Positions 9,032-17,600 of a DNA stretch of 64,000 nucleotides are shown piece by piece; positions within the stretch are counted from its first letter, which is position 1; each line of letters starts with the position of its first letter. This DNA comes from Streptomyces sp. 3214.6 (GTDB lineage Bacteria > Actinomycetota > Actinomycetes > Streptomycetales > Streptomycetaceae), in contig NZ_LT670819.1 in NCBI RefSeq assembly GCF_900129855.1, forward strand, positions 4,402,001 through 4,466,000, written 5' to 3'. Both the position numbers and the translations under genes were made by a program. The notes under the pieces were generated by a model that saw nothing but the letters and a program-made list of their open reading frames with translations, was not told where the DNA came from and did no database searches.

Positions 9032-9943
9032 TCAGATGATCGGCGGTCGACCGAGTCGGGTCAGCTGCCACACCGTCCGCCACTTCATGGGCCGCCGCCC
9101 GCCCGCAGGTTTGCGCACGCCCTCCGCGAACCCGGCGAACCAGGCCTTCAGGCCGCCGGCGGAACGCGTGCGCAGCAGGGTGACGGCGATCCACACGCCC
9201 AGGTGGACGGGGATGAGGGGCAGCGGAAGGTTCCGCCGGACGAGCCAGACCCGGTTGCGGGCGGTGACCCGGTGATAGATGGCGTGCCGGGCGGGCGAGG
9301 TCTTTGGGTGCTGGAGCAGCAGCTCGGGCGCGTAGAGGATCTTCCAGCCGGCGTCGACGGCCCGCCAGGCCAGGTCGGTCTCCTCATGCGCGAAGAAGAA
9401 CTCGGCGGGCCAGTCGCCGGTCTCGGCGAGCATGGCCATGCTCAGGGCGTGGCCGCCGCCGAGGAAGCCGGTGACGTATCCGCCGCGCATCGGATCGGCG
9501 TCGCCGGCACGCGGCACGTGCCGGCGCTGGGTCTCGCCGTGCTCGTCGGCGATGCGGAAGCCGACGATGCCGAGGCCGGGGTCGGCGGCGTACAGGTCGC
9601 GGACGCGGCGCAGGACGTCGGCGTCGACGAGCAGCCCGTCGTCGTCCAGTTCCACGACGACGTCCACATCCCCGAATTCACGGAGCCGGGCGAGAGCGAC
9701 GTTGCGGCCGCCGGGGCAGCCGAGGTTCTCGTCGAGGTCGATCGTGGTGACCTCGCCGGGCAGGGAGAGGCGGTGCGTGAACTCGGGGAGGCGGCAGCCG
9801 TTGCCTACGATCACGATGCGCGCGGGGGCCAGGTCCTGCTTGGCCACCGACTCCAGCAGGGCGTCGACCTCGGCGGGCCGGTTCCCCATGGTGACCACGG
9901 CAACGGCGATCCTCGGCTCCACCGACTCCACCACGTCCCTCAC
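9032..9943 (-). CDS. Family 2 glycosyltransferase
   Basis: Read from the GTG at 9943 (GAGGG nine bases upstream) the protein has 303 residues. It shows the GT-A fold: an N-terminal nucleotide-binding strand with AVAVVTMGNRP, the NLGCPGGRNVALAR motif typical of rhamnosyl/other GT2 enzymes, and the metal-binding ELDDDGLL (DxD) motif. Later HEETDLAWRAVDAGW is the catalytic-base ED-like motif. It is cytoplasmic and probably decorates a cell-surface polymer or lipid using an NDP-sugar; acceptor unknown. A hydrophobic stretch near residue 245 could attach it to the membrane. GTGs at 9934 and 9931 are alternative starts. Confidence 0.88.
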   Translation of the reverse strand: MRDVVESVEPRIAVAVVTMGNRPAEVDALLESVAKQDLAPARIVIVGNGCRLPEFTHRLSLPGEVTTIDLDENLGCPGGRNVALARLREFGDVDVVVELDDDGLLVDADVLRRVRDLYAADPGLGIVGFRIADEHGETQRRHVPRAGDADPMRGGYVTGFLGGGHALSMAMLAETGDWPAEFFFAHEETDLAWRAVDAGWKILYAPELLLQHPKTSPARHAIYHRVTARNRVWLVRRNLPLPLIPVHLGVWIAVTLLRTRSAGGLKAWFAGFAEGVRKPAGGRRPMKWRTVWQLTRLGRPPII

Positions 9944-10088
9944 TCCATCCGGCCCTCGACAGCAACCGCGCCCCGTCCATGCGCGGCCTGGTCGTTCACC
10001 AATATGTTGCCTCAGGTGGGGACGTTGCTCCGGCACCTGCATATTTTGCTTAGTCTCGGACCGGACCGTCCCTCCTGGAGGAAACACC

Positions 10089-10685
10089 GTGCCCTTCCGC
10101 TGTGCCGTGCTCGACGACTTCCAGAACGTCGCGACGACCTTCGCAGACTGGTCTGTCCCGGGTGAGGAGCTGGAGGTGGTGTCCTTCACCGAGCACTTCG
10201 GCGACGAGGACGAACTCGCCGCGGCGCTGACCGACTTCGACTGTGCGGTCACCCTGCGGGAGCGGGTCGCCTTCCCCGCGTCGGTGTTCGACCGACTCCC
10301 CCGGCTGCGGCTGCTGATCGCCTCCGGCATGCGCAACTCGGTGATCGACTACGCGGCGGCGAACGCGAACGGCGTGACGGTGTGCGGCACGGAGAGCTCG
10401 TCGACGCCGCCGGTGGAGCTGACGTGGGCGCTGTTGCTGGGCCTCGCGCGCGGGCTGGTCGAGGAGAGCACCGCGCTGCGGGAGGGGCGTATCGCGGGGG
10501 CGGGGGTCGACGTCTTCGACGTGGAGCCGCTGCCTGCCGACCATCCGATGCGGACGGCTCCGCGCCTGCTGGCCACTCCCCACCTGGGGTACGTGTCCCG
10601 CGCGAACTACGAGCGGTACTACGGGCAGGCGGTGGAGGGGGTACGGGCGTATCTGGCGGGGGCGCCGGTGCGAGTGCTGGGGTGA
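10089..10685 (+). pseudogene. D-2-hydroxyacid dehydrogenase lacking its NAD-binding domain
   Basis: The GTG at 10089 follows GGAGGA. The 198-residue product matches the first ~115 and last ~70 residues of the D-isomer-specific 2-hydroxyacid dehydrogenase family (usually 310-320 residues). Between ELTWALLLGLARGLVEESTA and the C-terminal EGRIAGAGVDVFDVEPLP about 115 residues are missing. The missing part holds the whole Rossmann domain (GxGxxG) and the catalytic Arg and Glu. The join falls at LREG, a sequence expected at both ends of the lost segment, so an in-frame deletion between short direct repeats is likely. The frame is open, but the product cannot bind NAD. Confidence 0.8.
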
Positions 10686-10723
10686 ACCCGGGCACCCGCG
10701 ACGGCGGGCGTTGCCAGGACTGT

Positions 10724-11635
10724 CTACTCGGCGGTGTCGAAAAGGTCGTCCGCTGTCGTCGCGTGGACTGCACGCTCGGACCAGACGGAGAGCTGGTCGA
10801 AGTCGGTGCACGCCTCGACGCGGGCTCGGACGGTGTCCGGGACGGTGATGCCACGCAAATCGAGAATGCGGAGAGTCATCTCGGCTCGGTCCTTGAGACG
10901 GCCTTCTTCTCGGCCTTCTTCCCGGCCTTCTTCTCGGCCTTCTTCCCGTACCTCCTCGGCGAGCGGGTGTCGCCAGAAGTACTGCATCGCCGTCATCAGG
11001 TCCCTCCACATCTGCCGGACCTGGTCATTTGCCAGGCACGAGTCGACGAACTGCACGAGGACCGCGGCACTGTCGCGGTCGATGGTCCGCAGGTCGGCTG
11101 CCAGCGATTCCAGTATGGCGGGGGCCTGCCGTCCCCGGCCGTGCGTCATGGCCGAGAGCGCGGCCAGGGGCGGGTCCTGAATGGCCTCCTGCTCGGTGGC
11201 GATCACAGGTACGTTGTCCGGCCCCAGCACGAAGGGCCGCACCGTGAGTGAGGGCATACCACGCACTCCGAAGTGGATGGGCTGTGCCGCCCAGCGGGCG
11301 GTGGCGCTGCTCTGGGTGACGACGATGAGGACGGGCTCGCAGCGGTACTTCTCGTAGAGGTAGCTGAGGTAGTACGGCCAGCTGCCGCGCTTCCTGTCGT
11401 CCGGCTGGCCCTGCGACTCCACGACCAGGAGGTACGTGCCCTCGTCGGTCTCGGCCCGCAGCAGCGTGTCCACGCGCCGCTCGATGGGCTCGATCTCGGT
11501 GAGGTCGACGTTCATGCCGGCGAAGTCGTACGGCGTGGGGAAGGGGATGCCCAACACCTGTTGCAGGGCACGGGTCAGCAGCGCGGGGTCCTTCTGGAAG
11601 ATCCGGTGCAGCGCCTCGTGCGACGAGCCGACCAT
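10724..11635 (-). CDS. Rpn/PD-(D/E)XK nuclease-like protein with REEG repeats
   Basis: A 303-residue protein. Residues 1-150 resemble the PD-(D/E)XK domain of Rpn-type (recombination-promoting nuclease / putative transposase) proteins: an early acidic DLTEIEPIERRVDTLLRAE, then LLVVESQGQPD where the E-x-Q replaces the usual ExK. The second part is helical and contains four REEG repeats followed by a C-terminal helix bundle. This is a common multi-copy family in Streptomyces with no proven role. It is followed by a divergent or unrelated neighbour, not an obvious operon. The start ATG at 11635 has GGAGAG just upstream. Confidence 0.72.
   Translation of the reverse strand: MVGSSHEALHRIFQKDPALLTRALQQVLGIPFPTPYDFAGMNVDLTEIEPIERRVDTLLRAETDEGTYLLVVESQGQPDDRKRGSWPYYLSYLYEKYRCEPVLIVVTQSSATARWAAQPIHFGVRGMPSLTVRPFVLGPDNVPVIATEQEAIQDPPLAALSAMTHGRGRQAPAILESLAADLRTIDRDSAAVLVQFVDSCLANDQVRQMWRDLMTAMQYFWRHPLAEEVREEGREEGREEGREEGRLKDRAEMTLRILDLRGITVPDTVRARVEACTDFDQLSVWSERAVHATTADDLFDTAE
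10900..10947 (-). repeat. Four 12-nt tandem repeats (REEG coding)
   Basis: Four units of GGCCTTCTTC(T/C)C on the plus strand, read on the minus strand as repeated Arg-Glu-Glu-Gly. Alternating T/C at the eleventh base shows duplication of a 24-nt unit. They form a charged helical linker in the Rpn-like protein. Confidence 0.9.
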
Positions 11636-11668
11636 CGGCTCTCCTTTCTGTCCGACGTGATCAACGAG

Positions 11669-12094
11669 CTACGCCGCGTTCAGTTCGCACCACACGAGCT
11701 TGCCGCGGTGCCCCATCCGGGACAGCGGCTGCCAATGCCAGAGGTCCGAGCAGGCCCGCACCAGGGCCATGCCACGGCCGCTCTCGGCATCGCCGAGCTC
11801 CTCCAACCGGCTTGGGGGTTCCGGGGGTTCGGGGTCGGCATCCCAGGCCCCGATCTGGAGGACGCCGTCGCGGTAGCGCAGGCGCAGACAGGCGGGGCCC
11901 TTGGTGTGCAGGATCGCGTTGGAGACCAACTCGGAGGTGAGAAGTTCGGCGGTGTCAATGAGGAGGGCGAGGCCGTGGACGGTCAAGATCGCGCGGAGGG
12001 TGTGACGGGAGACGGTGACGGCTCTGGGGTCGGTCGGGATGTACAGGGAGTACTCCCAGGAGTCGGGGGTGGGGGCGGGGGCGGTTTCGGGCAT
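11669..12094 (-). CDS. HATPase_c anti-sigma-type ATP-binding protein
   Basis: Start chosen at the ATG 12094, seven bases after GGAG; an upstream in-frame ATG (12148) adds only Pro/Thr-rich sequence. The 141-residue protein has the GHKL fold: N-box ELLTSELVSNAILHT, G1-like AWDADPEPP and G2 ESGRGMALV. Such small kinases of the RsbW/SpoIIAB group bind partner proteins, often sigma or anti-anti-sigma factors. It is divergent from an XRE-DUF5753 regulator and DUF397 gene, the classic Streptomyces trio seen at the whiJ and abaA loci, where these proteins jointly control development or antibiotic production. Confidence 0.88.
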   Translation of the reverse strand: MPETAPAPTPDSWEYSLYIPTDPRAVTVSRHTLRAILTVHGLALLIDTAELLTSELVSNAILHTKGPACLRLRYRDGVLQIGAWDADPEPPEPPSRLEELGDAESGRGMALVRACSDLWHWQPLSRMGHRGKLVWCELNAA

Positions 12095-12225
12095 GGGGCA
12101 GCTCCAAGTGGGGGTGGGGTGGGGTGTTGGGGTTACGGGCGGTGGCATGCCTCAGCCGTCATGGCAGGACGGAGCGGTACGCTTCCGCAGCGTGAAGTTC
12201 GCGTCACTGACGGTAGGGTCCAAGC

Positions 12226-12278
12226 TTGGTCCGACGCAACCGACTGTCCTAATCTGACCCCGAACGAGTCAAGGAGGA
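12226..12278 (+). promoter_or_regulatory. HrdB-type promoter and ribosome site for the XRE regulator
   Basis: -35 TTGGTC at 12226-12231, 18-nt spacer, -10 TAATCT at 12250-12255. A strong ribosome site (AAGGAGG, 12272-12278) lies four bases before the ATG at 12283. Position and spacing fit a principal-sigma promoter. Confidence 0.55.
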
Positions 12279-12282
12279 CGTC

Positions 12283-13128
12283 ATGGCGCGCAGAACACAG
12301 GTGACCGCCCGCCAGGAGCGCCTGGGCACCGAACTGCGGAAGCTGCGCGAGGCAGCAGGACTCAAGGGGCGGGAGGCCGCCGCGCTACTGGGAACAGACG
12401 CGGGGCGGTTGAGCCAGATCGAGTCCGGTGTCGCGGGGGTGAGCGAGGAGACCATACGACGGCTCGTCGCCCACTACGCATGTACGGACACGGAGTTGGC
12501 CGACGCTCTGGCAGCCATGGCGAGCGAACGGACACGGGGATGGTGGGAGGAGTATCGGGGGCGGCTGCCCACGGCCTTCCTGGACCTGTCCGAGCTGGAA
12601 CACCATGCGACCTACTACTGCGACGTAAGCTTCCTCCACATCCCCGGGCTCCTCCAGACCGAGGAGTACGCCCGTCGGATCCTCGGCTATCGGGTACCCG
12701 AACTACCGTCAGCCGAACTGGACTTGCGCGTCCGCCATCGGTTGGCGCGGGGCGTCGTCCTGGAGCACCCGACTCCGTTCACGACCGTCATCCACGAGGC
12801 GGCGCTACGCATCAGGGTGGGTGACCGAGTGGCGGCAAGAGCGCAACTCTCCCGCGTCCTGGACGTCTCGGAAAGGAACCACGTCACCGTTCGTGTCATC
12901 CCCTTCGACCTGGACGATTTCGCCGGCGCCGACAGCGCCATGGTGTACGTGGGCGGAGTGGTCCCGAAGCTGGACACGGTCGTACGCGACGGACCGCACG
13001 GAACGGCCTTCATCGACTCCGAGGCCCAACTCGGCCGTTTTCGAACGCTCTTTCATAGGATGGAAGCCGCGTCGCTCGACCCTGGGCGCTCGCGTGACTT
13101 CATCCGCAGGCTGGCGAAGGAAGTGTGA
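12283..13128 (+). CDS. XRE-family regulator with DUF5753 domain
   Basis: A 281-residue protein. An N-terminal XRE helix-turn-helix (LRKLREAAGLKGREAAALLG, then GRLSQIESG) is followed from ~residue 95 by DUF5753, recognisable from YYCDVSFLHIPGLLQTEEYA and the later VRVIPFDLDDFAGADSAMVY. DUF5753 is thought to be the effector or partner-binding region of WhiJ-like regulators. The stop is nine bases from the start of the DUF397 gene, so the two are co-transcribed; the ATPase gene is divergent. Together they form a WhiJ-type switch whose target here is unknown. Confidence 0.93.
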   Translation: MARRTQVTARQERLGTELRKLREAAGLKGREAAALLGTDAGRLSQIESGVAGVSEETIRRLVAHYACTDTELADALAAMASERTRGWWEEYRGRLPTAFLDLSELEHHATYYCDVSFLHIPGLLQTEEYARRILGYRVPELPSAELDLRVRHRLARGVVLEHPTPFTTVIHEAALRIRVGDRVAARAQLSRVLDVSERNHVTVRVIPFDLDDFAGADSAMVYVGGVVPKLDTVVRDGPHGTAFIDSEAQLGRFRTLFHRMEAASLDPGRSRDFIRRLAKEV

Positions 13129-13136
13129 GGAGCCCG

Positions 13137-13340
13137 ATGAACGCTCCCGACAACTGGCAGAAGTCCTCGTTCTCCGGCAGCGGAGACGGCAATGCCTGCC
13201 TCGAACTCGCCTACACCCCCACCACCCTCCACCTCCGCGAAAGCGACACCCCGGCCACGGTCCTCACGACCACCCCTGCCGTCGTCGCCCACTTCCTGGC
13301 AAAGGCTCGCTTGTGCGCCGCACTCCCACCTGTGTCCTGA
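13137..13340 (+). CDS. DUF397 small protein
   Basis: A 67-residue protein starting at the ATG 13137 behind GAGGAG. It has the DUF397 signature: WQKSSFSGSGDGNACLELA, then a short strand, LRESDTPA and a C-terminal helix VVAHFLAKAR. DUF397 proteins are the small partners of XRE-DUF5753 regulators. The last ten residues after LAKAR depart from the family and overlap the start of the next gene, so the tail may have been altered by a rearrangement. Confidence 0.9.
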   Translation: MNAPDNWQKSSFSGSGDGNACLELAYTPTTLHLRESDTPATVLTTTPAVVAHFLAKARLCAALPPVS

Positions 13341-14146
13341 GCGACGCGGCTTCCCCCGAGGTCAGTGACGGTCATGGCGTGGACCGCTTCGTCGAGATCG
13401 GCTCGTTCACGAAGGTCATCACCGGCACGGCGCTGACCCGCATGGCCGCGGCCGGCGTGCTCTCGCTCGACGATCCGGTCGAGCGGTGGCTGCCCGCGGT
13501 TCCCGGTACCGGGATCACGCTGCTGCACCTGGCGCGGCACACGTCCGGTCTCCCCCGCCTGCCGCCCGGCGTCGCGCGCCGGGACCCGTACGCGGCGTTC
13601 GACCGGGCCGCGGTGCACCACTTGCTGAGCCGGCTCGACACGCTCGCCACCCGCCCGCCGGGTCAGGAGGAGGAGTACTCCAATCTCGGCTACGCGATCC
13701 TCGGCGAGGCCCTGACCGTCGCGGCGGGCGCCGCCTACGAGGAGGTGGTGACCGAGTACGTCCTGCGTCCGCTGGACGTGGCGGAGGTGACCGCGAGCCC
13801 CGACCCGAACAGGCTCCTGGCCGCCCCGGGCCTGTTCGGACGACCCCGCAGGCCGTGGACGATGCGGGGTGCGATCCTGCCCGCGGGAGGTCTGTGGGCC
13901 ACCCCCCGCGCGGCGGCCGATCTGCTCGTGCGCCTGGCAGTGGAACGCCGGTTGGGGGATCCGGCGCCGTCCTGGCAGACGGCCGGCCCCCTGCACTGGC
14001 ACAACGGCGCGACGCGCGACGCCTCGCTCTTCGCCGGGGCGATGGACGACGGCCGCTGGGTGCTGATCCACCGTCTCAACGGAGCACCGGAGGAAACGGA
14101 CCGGGTCGGCATCGAGGTGCTCAAGCGGAGCGGCACCGCCTCCTGA
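13313..14146 (+). CDS. Serine hydrolase, class C beta-lactamase family, short N-terminus
   Basis: The frame shows the beta-lactamase/DD-peptidase fold: catalytic SxxK in EIGSFTKVITGTAL, YxN as EEYSNLGYAILGEAL, and HTSGLPRLP typical of family C. The third motif is less clear (HWHNGATRDASLF, probably the HxG equivalent). Homologues normally have 40-60 more residues before the SxxK motif; here the first possible start is the GTG at 13313, inside the DUF397 gene, giving 277 residues. It may be 5'-truncated by the event that altered the DUF397 tail. No signal peptide is visible, so if expressed it is a cytoplasmic esterase-like protein. Confidence 0.7.
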   Translation: MRRTPTCVLSDAASPEVSDGHGVDRFVEIGSFTKVITGTALTRMAAAGVLSLDDPVERWLPAVPGTGITLLHLARHTSGLPRLPPGVARRDPYAAFDRAAVHHLLSRLDTLATRPPGQEEEYSNLGYAILGEALTVAAGAAYEEVVTEYVLRPLDVAEVTASPDPNRLLAAPGLFGRPRRPWTMRGAILPAGGLWATPRAAADLLVRLAVERRLGDPAPSWQTAGPLHWHNGATRDASLFAGAMDDGRWVLIHRLNGAPEETDRVGIEVLKRSGTAS

Positions 14147-14159
14147 CGCTGGCGGCGGG

Positions 14160-14600
14160 CTATTCCCAGGCCGGTTTCACGGGGATGTTCCAGCCTCGCA
14201 GCATGGCCAGGATCTCCGCCCTGGTCTTCGGCCAGGCGAATTGGAAGGCGCGGTCGAGCACTTCATCACTTTCCAGGAAAAATTCCAAGAAAGTGAAGTA
14301 GGCCGTGTCCACGAGCCACCCCGTAGGGTCTTCCTGGAGGCCCTCGATGAACTCGAAGCAACGCTCCAGGAAGTCTTTCTGCTTCGCGTCGATTTCCGGA
14401 GATTCCATCACGGGCTGGAACAGCGGGTGAGCAAGCACTTCGGACAGGAGCGTCCCTGGATGGGTGTTTACCTGCTCCCAATGGGTCACCTGCGACGCGC
14501 GCAGGCCATGCCGGTCGGCCGCCTTTTTGAAGTAGGGCTCGACCTCCGGGAGCAGCCGCCTGAGCTGCACAACCAGATCATCGGACGAGATTCCTTGCAT
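14160..14600 (-). CDS. Candidate immunity protein for the adjacent RHS toxin
   Basis: A 146-residue acidic, helical protein with no membrane segment. I chose the ATG at 14600 because GAAGAGG lies seven bases upstream; the ATG at 14606 would leave a one-base gap. I do not recognise the family from the sequence. It contains conserved-looking aromatic/acidic patches (FEFIEGLQEDPTGWLVDTAY, FTFLEFFLESDE). It lies directly downstream of the RHS protein on the same strand and has lower GC than its neighbours, the position and character of immunity genes in polymorphic toxin loci. Role inferred from context only. Confidence 0.65.
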   Translation of the reverse strand: MQGISSDDLVVQLRRLLPEVEPYFKKAADRHGLRASQVTHWEQVNTHPGTLLSEVLAHPLFQPVMESPEIDAKQKDFLERCFEFIEGLQEDPTGWLVDTAYFTFLEFFLESDEVLDRAFQFAWPKTRAEILAMLRGWNIPVKPAWE

Positions 14601-14635
14601 GTCCATACCTCTTCATAGGGCGCTTGATAATACCG

Positions 14636-14670
14636 CGCCGCCGGCCGGGAATTCCTCCCGGCCGGCGGCG
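14636..14670 (-). terminator. 15-bp perfect hairpin between toxin and immunity genes
   Basis: Arms 14636-14650 and 14656-14670 pair perfectly around a five-base loop (ATTCC). It lies 25 nt after the RHS stop and 36 nt before the next start. It could end or reduce the long RHS transcript, or protect its 3' end. Confidence 0.6.
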
Positions 14671-14694
14671 TCTCTGGTGGGCGGTCCGACGAGG

Positions 14695-17600
14695 TCAGGC
14701 CATCGGGCTCACCACATAGCAGTCACCGAAGAACAGGCATCCCGCGCCCTGGCCGTCGGGCACCACGTCCAGCGGGTCCGTCAGTGATTCGGACAGCCGT
14801 TTCGTCGCTTCCTCGAACCCGTAGTTGTAGACGTCCACCGGGAACTGGGCCGCGCTGGCGGCACCGCCCACCACCCCGAACGCCTTGGCGAAACCTCGGC
14901 CCTTGATCTTCTCACCCGAGGGCACGGCCCGCTGGGGCGCCTTCGGGTGGAGGTTCTCCGGGACGGCGAACTTCTGCCCTGTGACCTCGCTCATCGATTC
15001 CGCTGAGATGACGGTCTTGATGAGATGGGACACCGTCTTCGCGAACTCGGGTTTCGCGTTCACCCTCTTTGTCACCTCGCCGGCCACGTCATCCGCGTTG
15101 AGGGCCGTCCAGAGTTCCTTCGACTCGTTGATCGCGACCTTGCGGTCGGAGTCGGAGAGGATTCCCTTTCCGGTGTCCACCTTGGCCTTGCGGTCCTCCT
15201 CCAGCAGATCCCTCAGACCGCCCAGTTTCGCGACGGCCTTCTCGATGTGCCAACTCGTTCCCTTACCCCCGAAGGCCTTGCCCTCGTTCATCTCCTCGAT
15301 CAGGGCCGTGCCCGTCTTACCGTCGCCCACCACGTCCGAGTCCGCGACCTGCGGCCTGATGTAGAGCTCCTTGATGATCTTTTCCAGGCGCTCGCTCTGC
15401 ACCGCCGGCATATGGGCGCGCTTCTTGTCCATCCCCGGGTTCGGGTTCTTCTTGGGCTTCGAGGGCTTGCTGGGAATGATCCTTCCGCCCTGGCACCTGC
15501 CGGGGTTGTCCTGGCACCACGCCATCATGTCCGGGTCGTAGTTGCCGGTCGGGTCGCTGCGCCGCAGCGGGTTGTTGTGCCCGTAGGCATAGCCGTTCAG
15601 CTGCTGCGGGTCCGCCGGGTCGACCACCGCGTCGGCGCTGAGGAACCGGCCCGTCGCCGGGTCGTACTCGCGGGCTCCGAGATGGGTGAGGCCGGTCGGG
15701 TCCTGCGTACCGCCGATGAAGCCCTTGGTGCCGGGCCAGCTTCCGGCCTGCGGCACCGTGCCGCGTGCTTCGCCGAACGGCATGTTGCGGCGCTGCACCA
15801 TGACCTGGGTCGTGGCGTCGACGGCGAGTTCGCCCGTGCCGTGGTGGTCGGCGACGACGAACGACAGCGAGCCGTCGTCCTGACGCACCGCGCCCGCCCC
15901 GCCGAGGTCGTAGTACCGCCGCGCCGTCGTCTTGCCGGTGGCCTTCGTCCAGGTGATCTCCGTGGCGCCCAGGTACAGCGTGGAGACACCGCCGGGACCG
16001 TGGCTGATCAGCCGGTTCCCGTCGGCGTCGTACAGGTAGTCGGTGACGGAGGGGCCCTGGGTCACCGAGGCGAGGTTGCCCTCGGAGTCCCAGACGAACG
16101 ACTGCTTCGCCCCGCCGCTCGGCGTGCGGGACTCGGTGCCGCCGCCGCCCTCGTAGGTGTAGGTGTCCTTGCCGGTGACGGCGCCCGTGGAGGTGACCGA
16201 CGTCAGGGTGTTCGGCTGGCCCTTGCCGTTCTCGTCGTAGCGGTAGGTGTGGGTGACGTCCCCTGCGGTCTTCCCGGTGGGGTCGTGCCGGGTGTCGGTG
16301 TCCCGGTTCCCGGCCGTCGTATAGGTGTACGACTGCCAGTACGGCGCCGGACCGCCGAGCGCGGTGGTGCCCGGGGCCGACGCGCAGTCACCGGCCGGTG
16401 TCCACGCCTCGGTCAGCCGCTGCAGGTAGTCGTAGCGGAAGCACTGCCGGTCGGTGCCCTGGCGCGAGGCGTCGGTGACCGAGTCGACGTTGCCCGAGTC
16501 GTCGTAGTCGTAGGTGACCGCGCGGTCGACGCCGGCGATTCCCTCACGCTCGGTGCGGCTCGTGGACAGCAGCTGGGTGCCCGGCTCGTACGTGTTGTTG
16601 ATCCAGACCCGCTTGCCGGCGTCGCCCAGCTCCAGCTCCTCGAGCTTGCCGGTGAGGCTGTAGCGGGCGTTGCCGACGTAGGTGCCGAGGCCTTCGGCCT
16701 TCACCACGCGCTGAAGCCCGTCGTAGGTCGGCGCGACCACCTCGGCGGGCAGGTCCCCCGCCGCCGGGTAGCTGGCGGACTTGACGGTGCCGTCCAGGTT
16801 GTAGGTGGTGTTGGTCTGGTAGCTGACGCCCGCGGTGCCGCCGAGTCCGGGCTCCGAGGCCGGGATCGAAACGGTCGTGCGCAGCGGCCGGTACAGGTTG
16901 TCGTACGCGTTGATCGTCTGGGTGTACTTCGCGCCGTCCGCGCCGCCGACATAGCGGGTGGAGCTGCCCAGGTAGCCCTTGCGCACGGTGTCGAAGGTCC
17001 AGGAGGCCAGCAGCGGGCCCGTGGTGGAGTTCTCCCGGGTCTCGGTGTGCCGGCCGAGCCGGTCGTAGACGAAAGCGATCTTCTTCTGGCGGCCCTCGTC
17101 GGTCGCGGTGGTGACCCGGTCCGCGTCGTCGTACGTCGTCCGGGTGGTGCCCGAGTCGGGGTCGGTGGAGGTGAGCTGCCGTCCGAGCAGGTCGTAGGTG
17201 TAGGAGCGGACCGTCTTGTCCGGGCTGGTGACCTTGGTCAGGCGCCCGGAGCTGTCGTGCTCGTACAGCGTGCTGTCGAACGCGCCGGTCGGCGACGACC
17301 CGTGGAACTCGCGCAGTTCCTTGGTGCGGCCCTTGGCGTCGAGCACCGTCGCGGTCGGCGTGCTGCCGGCCGGCGGGTCGACGGTGACCAGGTCGGCGCT
17401 GTGGGTGGTCGTGGTGCGGGACAGCTCCACGCCCACGCCGTTGCCCCGGAGCGTCTTGGTGACGGTCGGGCGGCCCAGGCCGTCGTACTCGTTGACGGTC
17501 TGGGTGTCGACCGCGCCCTGCTCGGTCACGCCGAAGAGCTTGGCCTCCGGTGCCTTGGCCGCGTAGTACGGCGCGTACTTCCGCTCGACCAGGCCGCGTT

